A DNA stretch of 64,000 nt from Bacteroides luti. GTDB taxonomy: Bacteria; Bacteroidota; Bacteroidia; Bacteroidales; Bacteroidaceae. The DNA lies in assembly GCF_900128905.1 (NCBI RefSeq), contig NZ_FQTV01000002.1, positions 310,001 to 374,000 of the forward strand. Direction: 5' to 3'. Position numbers and translations under genes: made by a program. Positions 1 to 7,529 of this stretch are shown piece after piece (within the stretch, counting starts at the first letter, position 1; each line of letters starts with the position of its first letter). The notes below the pieces were generated by a model. It was given only the letters and a program-made list of their open reading frames with translations. It was not told the DNA's origin and did no database searches.

Positions 1-1280
1 TTGCTGCAGGAGCTCCTGAGATTTGTTTAAAGGATATGGCAGGTATTGGTCGTCCTGTAATGCTTGGAAAATTAGTAAAGGCAATAAAGGATAAACATCC
101 AGAGGTTATCATAGAGTACCACGGACATTCAGGTCCTGGATTTTCTATGGCTTCCATTCTGGAGGTTTGTGAAAACGGTGCAGATATTATTGATGTTGCC
201 ATGGAGCCATTGTCTTGGGGAAAAGTTCATCCAGACGTATTATCTGTTCAGGCTATGTTGAAAGATGCCGGTTTCCAGGTTCCTGAAATTAATATGAAGG
301 CTTATATGAAGGCCCGTAGTTTAACTCAAGAGTTTATTGATGACTTCTTAGGATATTTTATTGATCCTACTAATAAACATACTTCTTCATTGCTTATTGG
401 TAGTGGTTTACCTGGAGGTATGATGGGGTCAATGATGGCCGATTTAAAGGGTGTTCAATCTGGAATTAATATGTATTTAAAAAGCAAGAACCAAAATGAA
501 CTTAGTATTGATGATCTATTGGTGATGCTTTTTGATGAAGTAGCTTACGTTTGGCCAAAATTAGGTTATCCTCCTTTAGTTACTCCATTTAGCCAGTATG
601 TGAAGAATGTTGCATTGATGAATGTTATGCAAATGGTTAAAGGGGAAGAGCGCTGGAGTATGATTGATTCTCATACATGGGATATGATCTTAGGCAAGAG
701 CGGTAAATTGCCTGGTGAACTTGCTCCGGAAATCATTGAACTGGCTAAATCAAAAGGGTATGAATTTACAGACGAGAATCCACAAGATAATTTCCCAGAT
801 GCTCTGGAAACATATAAAAAAGAAATGGATGATAATGGATGGGAATATGGTCCGGATAATGAAGAATTGTTCGAACTGGCTATGCATGATCGTCAATATC
901 GCGATTATCGTTCGGGTATAGCAAAGAAACGCTTTGAAGATGAATTACAAAGAGCCAAAGATGCAGAAATGCAGAAAAATGGCTTTACTGAAGAGGATAT
1001 AAAGAAATTAAAACGTGCTAAAGCTGAACCAATTACAGCTCTTGAAAAAGGACAGGTATTTTGGGATGCAAGTTTTGAATCTGGATCTACTCCTCCAGCT
1101 ATTGGTCAGAAATTCTATCCAGAAGAAACATTTTGTTATATTGGTACTTTATGGGGAACTTATGATAAGATTCCGGCCAATTTCTCAGGTCGCATAGTTG
1201 AAGTTTGTGTGAAACAAGGAGCTCATGTAAACAAGGGTGATATTCTTGCTTATATAGAAAGAATAGAGTTGTTTGCATAA
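1..1280 (+). CDS. Pyruvate/oxaloacetate carboxyltransferase-type subunit, 3' part
   Basis: The reading frame is open from base 3, before the first ATG at 36, so the gene starts upstream of the window. The visible 425 residues carry the second half of a biotin-dependent carboxyltransferase: a metal-site-like stretch (EYHGHSGPG), then the conserved carboxylase domain (HTSSLLIGSGLPGGMMGSMM and FSQYVKNVALMNV). Such subunits move CO2 between carboxybiotin and pyruvate or oxaloacetate. The C-terminus (GRIVEVCVKQGAHVNKGDIL) looks like the first half of a biotinyl domain but ends at IERIELFA, where the biotinylated AMKM motif would be expected. Biotin is therefore presumably carried by another protein. 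A strong hairpin terminator follows. The family is clear; which acid is the substrate cannot be told from this part. Confidence 0.85.
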   Translation, partial: AAGAPEICLKDMAGIGRPVMLGKLVKAIKDKHPEVIIEYHGHSGPGFSMASILEVCENGADIIDVAMEPLSWGKVHPDVLSVQAMLKDAGFQVPEINMKAYMKARSLTQEFIDDFLGYFIDPTNKHTSSLLIGSGLPGGMMGSMMADLKGVQSGINMYLKSKNQNELSIDDLLVMLFDEVAYVWPKLGYPPLVTPFSQYVKNVALMNVMQMVKGEERWSMIDSHTWDMILGKSGKLPGELAPEIIELAKSKGYEFTDENPQDNFPDALETYKKEMDDNGWEYGPDNEELFELAMHDRQYRDYRSGIAKKRFEDELQRAKDAEMQKNGFTEEDIKKLKRAKAEPITALEKGQVFWDASFESGSTPPAIGQKFYPEETFCYIGTLWGTYDKIPANFSGRIVEVCVKQGAHVNKGDILAYIERIELFA

Positions 1281-1312
1281 AATTAGAAATAAGTTTTTGT
1301 GATATTATAGTA

Positions 1313-1357
1313 AGGCAGCAGTCACTTAGAATATTTAAGTAACTGCTGCCTCTTTTT
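1313..1357 (+). terminator. Intrinsic terminator after the carboxyltransferase gene
   Basis: A perfect 10-bp stem (AGGCAGCAGT at 1313-1322, ACTGCTGCCT at 1342-1351) is extended by further A/T pairs towards the loop and followed by CTTTTTC. It lies 32 bp past the stop codon. The plug gene ends about 270 bp away on the other strand, so the hairpin might also serve that transcript. Confidence 0.85.
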
Positions 1358-1628
1358 CTACTTAATTTTATTAGATTGAAAGAATCTAATATAATCCAAT
1401 TAAATACAAAGCTTAACTATTTGAATATTTAAATAGTATATCCAATTCTTAGGAAACCTTCACAAGTTCTTAGGAAACTTTCAACAAGGAATACTTTACT
1501 TTTTTTAATAAGAACAAGGAATATAAGAACTCACTTATTCTATATATCTTTATTTATGATCTAGTATAAATAAAAAGAAGGAGCTTTTCTGTTTGCCTTT
1601 TCGTTAGATAGTATTTACGGATATCGAT
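1358..1628. other. Gene-free spacer with a short direct repeat
   Basis: I see no gene here. Two copies of TTCTTAGGAAAC start at 1446 and 1467, a 21-bp spacing, and AACAAGGAATA occurs twice shortly after. The rest is AT-rich sequence between two convergent genes. No function can be assigned. Confidence 0.5.
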
Positions 1629-2873
1629 TTATTTGAAATAAACCTGTTGCACTCCAATCAGGCGGTCGTATCTTTCCCCGAAAGGACGATGATATACTAA
1701 TATCAGATATTCATTTTCTGTTTCATAGTAATTTCCTTCGGTGAGAGCAGTTGTAGTTTTGTTGCTATTAGTAGGTACAAAAAGGTATTGATAGTTATAT
1801 GCTCCCTGTTTTAGCAATTGAATAGTCTCAAGAGCTTTCGTTTCAGGGTTGTATTTTAAGCAATAATTATCAGTTAAGTTGTCGTGAGTAAATGCTCCCT
1901 GCAAATAGAAGTTCCCATCCGGTAATTCATCTTTCCATGGAAGTGAAAAGTGAACCAGTAAATAGTCCGCTTCGATATCATTATTAGTAGCCCAATCATA
2001 TCGTACCAGATAACGCCCGTTCTGGTCTTGATCGTAACTGTAGTTCTTTGTTCTTAGCTCATCTGGAATTAGAGTTACATGATAATACGGATCAAAAAAC
2101 TTAATTCTTTGAATACCTTGTGCTGCATATTTTACGCTAACCATTTCGAATCGTCTGTATTCGTTCCCAGCATCGAATATCAGATTCTTATTATGCTCAT
2201 ATTTTAGTTCATTTGAACTGATATATGATGGTGTTAGATTAGTCACACAATTATCTTCACGTAGATTTTGCATAACTTTAATTTTTACCTCACTTTGAGG
2301 ATTACGGATATTATATCCGTTATAATTGACGTTGAAAGAAACCTGTTGATGTGATTTGTTATTATCTATATCTGTATTGCTGCTTACTGTAGCCGAAACT
2401 GTTACTTTCTTTTCTATTACAGAAAAACAAGCTTTGCATACAGGTTTTGAATTATCATTATCGTCAAATATAGTAATAATATAGTTTCCTGAAGCTTTAA
2501 GTTTAACTTGCTCGTTAGGGAAAGATACTCGATAATGAGTATACTGCATAGTCGTATTCAATGAATTCTTGTAATCTTCAATAGGACTATTATTAAAACC
2601 TTCCAGAAATTCTATTTCGCTCAGTCCAGAAGGAGTCCAGTCTGCATTGTGATGTGAAATAATATATTGAAAACGGTGATATTCGTGTGATAGCTCATCA
2701 AAAGAGACTTCTAATACATCATCAGAATTCAGGTTAACGATTGGAGGTGCAAGCCAGTTATCGTTAACCTTTATCTGTAAGCTTTGAATGTTAGGCGAGA
2801 AAACTTCATTTCTCTGTGCTTTTACAAACAAAGCAGTAATCAGAAATACACATAATATCAGCAGTTTTTTCAT
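1629..2873 (-). CDS. DUF5103 / type IX secretion plug-like protein
   Basis: A 414-residue exported protein with an N-terminal signal peptide (MKKLLILCVFLITALFVKAQ). The body reads as the DUF5103 family throughout, with features such as SPNIQSLQIKVNDNW near the start and VHFSLPWKDELPDGNFYLQGAFTHDN in the second half (shown here only as landmarks). In Flavobacterium a member plugs the SprA translocon of the type IX secretion system. Bacteroides species generally carry the family without a complete system, so the role here may differ. It lies 21 bp downstream of mtgA on the same strand, which suggests co-transcription and an envelope role. Confidence 0.8.
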   Translation of the reverse strand: MKKLLILCVFLITALFVKAQRNEVFSPNIQSLQIKVNDNWLAPPIVNLNSDDVLEVSFDELSHEYHRFQYIISHHNADWTPSGLSEIEFLEGFNNSPIEDYKNSLNTTMQYTHYRVSFPNEQVKLKASGNYIITIFDDNDNSKPVCKACFSVIEKKVTVSATVSSNTDIDNNKSHQQVSFNVNYNGYNIRNPQSEVKIKVMQNLREDNCVTNLTPSYISSNELKYEHNKNLIFDAGNEYRRFEMVSVKYAAQGIQRIKFFDPYYHVTLIPDELRTKNYSYDQDQNGRYLVRYDWATNNDIEADYLLVHFSLPWKDELPDGNFYLQGAFTHDNLTDNYCLKYNPETKALETIQLLKQGAYNYQYLFVPTNSNKTTTALTEGNYYETENEYLILVYHRPFGERYDRLIGVQQVYFK

Positions 2874-2894
2874 AGGTTATAATAAATAGAGACT

Positions 2895-3593
2895 CTACTT
2901 TCCTTTTTTAGCAGGAGGAAATTTAGGTATTAATTGCATAACCCTCAATATTTTGGCCTGACGTCTGAGGATATATCTGGATGGATTTGCAGAATCGAAT
3001 TTAATAGGGTTTGGTAAGGTTGCTGCAATTAAAGCACATTGCCCTCTGCTAAGTTTCTTTGCTGTAGTATGGAATTTGTATCTGGCAGTTGCTTCTGCTC
3101 CATAAATACCTTTTCCCATCTCTATGGAGTTTAAGTATACTTCCATGATACGCTGTTTAGACCATAGAGTTTCAATAAGAACGGTGAAATAAACCTCAAA
3201 ACCTTTTCTTAACCATGATGATTCTGGCCATAGAAAAACATTTTTTGCAGTTTGTTGGCTGATAGTACTTGCTCCTCTGTTTCTTTTTCCTTCCTGACTC
3301 TCTTCTATGGCGAGTTGAATTGCTTGAAAATCAAATCCGTTGTGAGTGGCAAATTTGTTATCTTCGGATGCGATAACAGCCATTGGCAGATGTTTTGAAA
3401 TCTTTTCAAAGGGGACCCATGTATGTTTTAGTTTAATTTCTTCACCATCTTTCATCTGTTCCATGCACCTGATTATCATTAATGGGGTAACATATACAGG
3501 TACAAAACGGTAGATTAACGTAACTAAAATTGTTGATCCAAAGAATGCAATAATAAGATTCCTAAGGATATGGAGGACTTTCTTTTTTACCAT
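2895..3593 (-). CDS. mtgA: Monofunctional peptidoglycan glycosyltransferase
   Basis: A 232-residue protein that polymerises lipid II into glycan strands at the outer face of the inner membrane. One N-terminal membrane segment (about residues 10-35) anchors a GT51 domain. The family motifs are present in order: [12 protein letters not shown] with the catalytic Glu near residue 77, then [17 protein letters not shown], then [20 protein letters not shown]. The length is right for MtgA and there is no transpeptidase domain, so it is not a class A penicillin-binding protein. It is the upstream gene of a two-gene unit with the plug-like protein. Confidence 0.93.
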   Translation of the reverse strand: MVKKKVLHILRNLIIAFFGSTILVTLIYRFVPVYVTPLMIIRCMEQMKDGEEIKLKHTWVPFEKISKHLPMAVIASEDNKFATHNGFDFQAIQLAIEESQEGKRNRGASTISQQTAKNVFLWPESSWLRKGFEVYFTVLIETLWSKQRIMEVYLNSIEMGKGIYGAEATARYKFHTTAKKLSRGQCALIAATLPNPIKFDSANPSRYILRRQAKILRVMQLIPKFPPAKKGK

Positions 3594-3619
3594 ATTTAAT
3601 GGATGTTGATTTTTACTAT

Positions 3620-3667
3620 CATTATAAAAAGAAATCGTGTAAGCTATAAAACAGGCTTACACGATTT
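3620..3667 (-). terminator. Intrinsic terminator after the OmpA lipoprotein gene
   Basis: A perfect 13-bp inverted repeat (3632-3644 with 3655-3667, 10-nt loop). Read on the minus strand it is followed by a T-rich run (TTCTTTTTATAATG). It sits 20 bp past the stop codon of the OmpA-family gene. Confidence 0.88.
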
Positions 3668-3687
3668 ACTAATAATTTTGAAATAAA

Positions 3688-4368
3688 TTATTTACTTGCG
3701 TCTTTAATCATTTGTTCACTTGCATACATGTAAACTTCTACACGGCGGTTTTGTGCTCTACCTTCAACAGTTTCATTGCTTGCAATTGGTTCTTGAAAGT
3801 CTTTTCCAAGTACATATTTAAACTGAGTTGTAGCAACTCCATTATTTCTTAGATATGTAGCAACTGAACCTGCACGTTCAGCAGATAATTTTTGGTTTAC
3901 TGCTAATGAACCAGTATTATCTGTATGTCCATATACTGCGATGTCCATTGTTCTGTCTTCTGAAAGAACTTTAGCTAATTTAGTTAAAGCTGTTTTAGAT
4001 GTAGCATTTAATACACTAGAATTAGTTGCGAATAAGATACCTCCGTCAAAAGTAACCTTTACGGCAGTAAGACCATTTGCATCTGTTATTTTTTCTACTT
4101 TTGCCTGTTCAATAGCAGCAGCTTCTGCAGCGGCTTTATCCATCTTCTTACCGATGATAACACCTGCACCTGCACCAACAGCCGTTCCTATAGCTGCACC
4201 AATAGCTGTACTTTTACCACTGTGTCCTGCAATTTGGCCAATAATAGCACCTAGAGCTGCACCTGAGCCAGCACCAATTAAACCACCTTTTGCTGTATTA
4301 GACATTCCGCATCCTCCAAATACCAAAGAGAAGCTTAATAAAACTGATAATAACTTAATCTTTTTCAT
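3688..4368 (-). CDS. OmpA-family outer-membrane lipoprotein with glycine-zipper segment
   Basis: I chose the ATG at 4368 (MKKIKLL) because it places the charged n-region at the terminus; an in-frame ATG three codons upstream is possible. A lipobox ends at Cys20 (LVFGGC). Residues about 25-75 form a glycine-zipper membrane segment (GAGSGAALGAIIGQIAG, then AIGAAIGTAVGAGAGVIIG). Residues about 100-220 form an OmpA C-terminal domain that binds peptidoglycan, with the typical YGHTDNTGS and GRAQNRRVEV motifs. It probably tethers the outer membrane to the wall. It stands alone, followed by its own terminator. Confidence 0.92.
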   Translation of the reverse strand: MKKIKLLSVLLSFSLVFGGCGMSNTAKGGLIGAGSGAALGAIIGQIAGHSGKSTAIGAAIGTAVGAGAGVIIGKKMDKAAAEAAAIEQAKVEKITDANGLTAVKVTFDGGILFATNSSVLNATSKTALTKLAKVLSEDRTMDIAVYGHTDNTGSLAVNQKLSAERAGSVATYLRNNGVATTQFKYVLGKDFQEPIASNETVEGRAQNRRVEVYMYASEQMIKDASK

Positions 4369-4567
4369 AAAATTCACAAATTAATAGTTTTTTATTTATT
4401 TCTAGTCTTAATAAAGTTGTTACAAAGATATAAATTCTTTTGAAAGAATTGTTCAATTTATTGTAAGAAATAGCGTTTGATTGGCTTTTTCTTACAATAA
4501 ATATTTATTTAAATTTAATAGAGAATTACATAAATGCAAGATTTTTAGAGCTTTGTAAAACCATTTG

Positions 4568-5917
4568 TTAAATTGCGATTGAAGGAATATTTAAGACCCG
4601 TTTCTTAATTATTGCAAACCATAGATAGGCAAAAAGGCCTTTTGCGATACTTGTGCAACTAATTGCCCACCAAATACCTTCAACTCCCATCCCTAGATTT
4701 GTAAGTATAATAGCTAGTGGGATACGTAAACAATTAAAAGTAATACTTATTATAGCGGGAGGCAATGTCCTGCCTGTTCCATAGAATAGTCCCTGAGTTG
4801 TAATTTCAAGTATCATAAATAATTGTGAGTATCCGTCTATGAATAAGAAAACTCCTCCTGCCAGTATTGCCTTTTCCTCGGGGACGAATAATGAAAATAC
4901 TTCCTGTCCATAAAATATAAATAGAAATGTGCAGAAAGAGCCAAGAAGAGATGTAATCCATAAAGTTGCATTATATGCCTGTAATACCCGGCCTTGTTTT
5001 CCTGCTGCATAATTTTGAGAGATAAACGCACTGAGTGCACTCGAAAATCCTTGTGAAGTATTCCATGTAATAGCTTCGATTTGTCCCCCAAGGGTCATTG
5101 TCATTAAACCAATGTGTCCGCCTTGTTCAGAAGCTAACCTACAGATGTACATATTTACAAAGGCAAACAACGTGTTAAGTGTTGCAGCAGGAAGTCCTAG
5201 TCTAAGAATACGCAAAGTATAACTTTTCTGTAGTTTTGTAATAATACTAAAGCCACCTAATATATCTTTTTTCCCTTTTAACTTATAAAGAAACAAACCC
5301 AAAACTGAAGCCTGTGAAATCCATGTGGCAATTGCTGCCCCGGTGGTTCCCCATTCACATACAAAAATAAATATGGGGTCGAGTATTATATTTATTATTA
5401 ATCCGGTACCACTTATATAAAAGGGAACTTTACTTCTTCCTGCCGCATTGTAAATGCCGGTAAAAGCTGTTGATAAAAACATAAATGGCATGGCAGAAGC
5501 AATAATTCTTAGATAAATAACTGCCTTTGCCGATATACTGCTATTTAATTCATAAACGCCTATGATTGGGTTGGCAAATATAAAAAGAAGTGTTCCCAAT
5601 AATATGGATATAATAAGTGCTATAGTAAGATTATGAGATGCAAAAGTTTTGGCTTTATTTTCATCTTTAGCACCAATTGCTTGCCCCACACTAACTTCGG
5701 AACCAACTTTATTCAATAATGAAATAGATGTAGCCATCCATGCAAGTATACCTACAGTTCCAATTGCCGCAACAGCTTCGCTTCCTATTCTTCCTACCCA
5801 TGCCGCATTGATAAGACTATAAGCCATTTGTATGAAAGAGGTTGCCATTATTGGCATGGCCAAATTGAAAAGCTGTTTAAAAATAGGTCCTTCCGTGAGG
5901 TGTTTTATTCCTTGCAT
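4568..5917 (-). CDS. MATE-family multidrug/sodium antiporter
   Basis: A 449-residue polytopic membrane protein with the roughly 12 hydrophobic segments and two-fold internal repeat of the MATE (MatE) family. The N-terminal half begins MPIMATSFIQMAYSLINAAWVGRIG, a typical first-helix signature. The second half repeats it (GLPAATLNTLFAFVNMYICRL). These carriers export cationic compounds in exchange for Na+ or H+. The substrate cannot be predicted. It is monocistronic by spacing and divergent from the TauE/SafE pair. Confidence 0.9.
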   Translation of the reverse strand: MQGIKHLTEGPIFKQLFNLAMPIMATSFIQMAYSLINAAWVGRIGSEAVAAIGTVGILAWMATSISLLNKVGSEVSVGQAIGAKDENKAKTFASHNLTIALIISILLGTLLFIFANPIIGVYELNSSISAKAVIYLRIIASAMPFMFLSTAFTGIYNAAGRSKVPFYISGTGLIINIILDPIFIFVCEWGTTGAAIATWISQASVLGLFLYKLKGKKDILGGFSIITKLQKSYTLRILRLGLPAATLNTLFAFVNMYICRLASEQGGHIGLMTMTLGGQIEAITWNTSQGFSSALSAFISQNYAAGKQGRVLQAYNATLWITSLLGSFCTFLFIFYGQEVFSLFVPEEKAILAGGVFLFIDGYSQLFMILEITTQGLFYGTGRTLPPAIISITFNCLRIPLAIILTNLGMGVEGIWWAISCTSIAKGLFAYLWFAIIKKRVLNIPSIAI

Positions 5918-5995
5918 TGAATATATATATTTTAATTTTATTGCAAAATTAGGAAATTATAATGGATATTAGCCGAACTGCAATCTGAAAAGAAC

Positions 5996-6003
5996 TACCT
6001 TTG
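5996..6003 (+). promoter_or_regulatory. Bacteroides -7 element (TACCTTTG)
   Basis: An exact match to TAnnTTTG about 30 bp before the ATG of the TauE/SafE gene. It covers the in-frame TTG at 6001 and so rules that codon out as the start. No clear -33 TTTG is seen. Confidence 0.65.
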
Positions 6004-6033
6004 TATCTTAATAATACAAATATTTTAAGTTTT

Positions 6034-6867
6034 ATGTCAATTCTTGCATTTACATTAATTCTTCTTCTGGGAGCATATCTGGCCGGATTGGCTGGCTCGC
6101 TAACCGGATTGGGTGGGGGAGTTGTTATTATTCCGCTACTAACATTAGGCTTTAATATAGATATTCGTTATGCCATAGGTTCTGCTTTGGTTGCTTCCAT
6201 TGCCACTTCTTCAGGATCGGCTAGTGCTTACGTAAAAGAAGGAATAACCAATATGCGCCTGGGTATGTTTCTCGAAATAGCAACAACTATTGGTGCTGTT
6301 GTTGGTGCAACAATTGCAATTTATATGCCTACAAACGTAATTGCTATAATCTTTGGTATGGTGCTAATCTTCTCGGCAGTAATGACTATAAGAAAAAAGC
6401 ATGATCATAATAATGTTATAGGAAGTGTTGCTGCCAGAAAATTAAAACTGAATGGTTCTTATCCTACAGCCGATGGACAAGTTCATTATCAATTGACCAA
6501 TGTGTTTGGAGGTTTTTCCATGATGTCTCTTGCCGGAGTGCTTTCGGGACTGCTGGGCATCGGATCCGGAGCTTTAAAAGTTCTGGCTATGGATGCGGCA
6601 ATGCGTGTTCCTTTCAAAGTTAGTACCACAACCAGTAACTTTATGATTGGAGTAACTGCAGCTGCCAGTGCGGTGGTTTATTTGCAAAGAGGTTACATTG
6701 ATCCGGGTATTGCCTTTCCTGTTATTATTGGAGTATTGGGCGGAGCAACTACCGGTGCGAAGCTTCTTCCAAGAATGAATGTTAAGGTTTTGAGAATTAT
6801 ATTTAGTGTTGCAATATCAATTGTTGCTCTTAACATGATGTATAACGGCTTTAATAATAGATTCTAA
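6034..6867 (+). CDS. TauE/SafE-family anion permease
   Basis: A 277-residue membrane protein with about eight hydrophobic segments. The two half-repeats each carry the family's glycine-rich signature (LAGSLTGLGGGVVIIPLL near the start, GVLSGLLGIGSGALKV in the middle). The family exports sulfite or other sulfonate-derived anions; the substrate here is unknown. The start is ATG 6034, because the upstream in-frame TTG lies inside the -7 promoter element. The next gene begins 2 bp after the stop and encodes DUF1634, the usual partner. Confidence 0.88.
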   Translation: MSILAFTLILLLGAYLAGLAGSLTGLGGGVVIIPLLTLGFNIDIRYAIGSALVASIATSSGSASAYVKEGITNMRLGMFLEIATTIGAVVGATIAIYMPTNVIAIIFGMVLIFSAVMTIRKKHDHNNVIGSVAARKLKLNGSYPTADGQVHYQLTNVFGGFSMMSLAGVLSGLLGIGSGALKVLAMDAAMRVPFKVSTTTSNFMIGVTAAASAVVYLQRGYIDPGIAFPVIIGVLGGATTGAKLLPRMNVKVLRIIFSVAISIVALNMMYNGFNNRF

Positions 6868-6869
6868 GT

Positions 6870-7274
6870 ATGTTTAAGAAAGATATGTCAGGTAAAATAT
6901 TGGGAGATCGTGATCTTCAAAAGATTATTGGAACATTGCTTCGGTTTGGAGTGATTACAGCAAGTGTAATAGCCTTGTTAGGAGGAATTATTTATCTTTT
7001 TGTTCATGGAATGGAAGTAAGACCTGCTTACAATACTTTTCATGGCGAACCATCGGCATATACCAGTCTTGGGGGGATTATAGATAAGGTGCTTTCGATC
7101 GATGCACGCGGAATAATGCAGCTGGGAACTGTTGTGCTGATTATGACTCCTATATTGCGTGTTGTTTGCTCTCTTTTTTCCTTTGCAGTAGAAAGAGATA
7201 GATTGTATGTTGTGATTACTCTGGTTGTATTGTCGGTTATATTATTCAGTATGTTCTCGGGAATTAAAATATAA
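6870..7274 (+). CDS. DUF1634 membrane protein
   Basis: A 134-residue protein with three predicted membrane segments (about residues 24-46, 70-92 and 105-127) separated by a periplasmic loop. Sequence and position match DUF1634, which is commonly encoded directly after TauE/SafE permeases and is presumed to assist them. The 2-bp spacing indicates translational coupling. No catalytic motif is visible. Confidence 0.85.
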   Translation: MFKKDMSGKILGDRDLQKIIGTLLRFGVITASVIALLGGIIYLFVHGMEVRPAYNTFHGEPSAYTSLGGIIDKVLSIDARGIMQLGTVVLIMTPILRVVCSLFSFAVERDRLYVVITLVVLSVILFSMFSGIKI

Positions 7275-7295
7275 TTCCATAAACAATTTAATTAT

Positions 7296-7387
7296 GATGT
7301 ATATCTAAGTGTTTTTTAGATGTATATCAAAGTGCTATTTAGATGTACGTCATAATACCCGTTTGATGTACATCTAAATATATTTTA
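7296..7387. repeat. Four tandem 23-bp repeats with a GATGTACATC-type palindrome
   Basis: GATGTAYRTC starts at exactly 7296, 7319, 7342 and 7365, so the period is 23 bp. The core of the fourth copy, GATGTACATC, is a perfect palindrome and the other three deviate by one or two bases. The rest of each unit is AT-rich and diverged. The array lies 143 bp before the trehalose synthase gene. Candidate protein-binding cluster; see the second 23-bp array at 28493. Confidence 0.75.
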
Positions 7388-7415
7388 TTCACCATTCGTA
7401 GGAAAATGTATCCTT

Positions 7416-7442
7416 AAGTTCTTGTAACTCACATAAGAACTT
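7416..7442. promoter_or_regulatory. Inverted repeat AAGTTCTT/AAGAACTT
   Basis: A perfect 8-bp inverted repeat (7416-7423 and 7435-7442) with an 11-nt loop, followed by TACTTTTCTT. It may be a weak terminator for the TauE-DUF1634 unit or part of the trehalose gene control region. Confidence 0.4.
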
Positions 7443-7529
7443 TACTTTTCTTAAATTTATAAACAAAGAAATATGTTAATGTGTTCTTTGAGATAAAGAG
7501 CATATCCAATACCTATACATTTTTTGTTT

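Noticed and set aside
3941..4384. 147-residue plus-strand frame over the OmpA gene
   Set aside because: It is antisense to a convincing OmpA lipoprotein gene; its alanine/proline-rich product mirrors the glycine-zipper codons.
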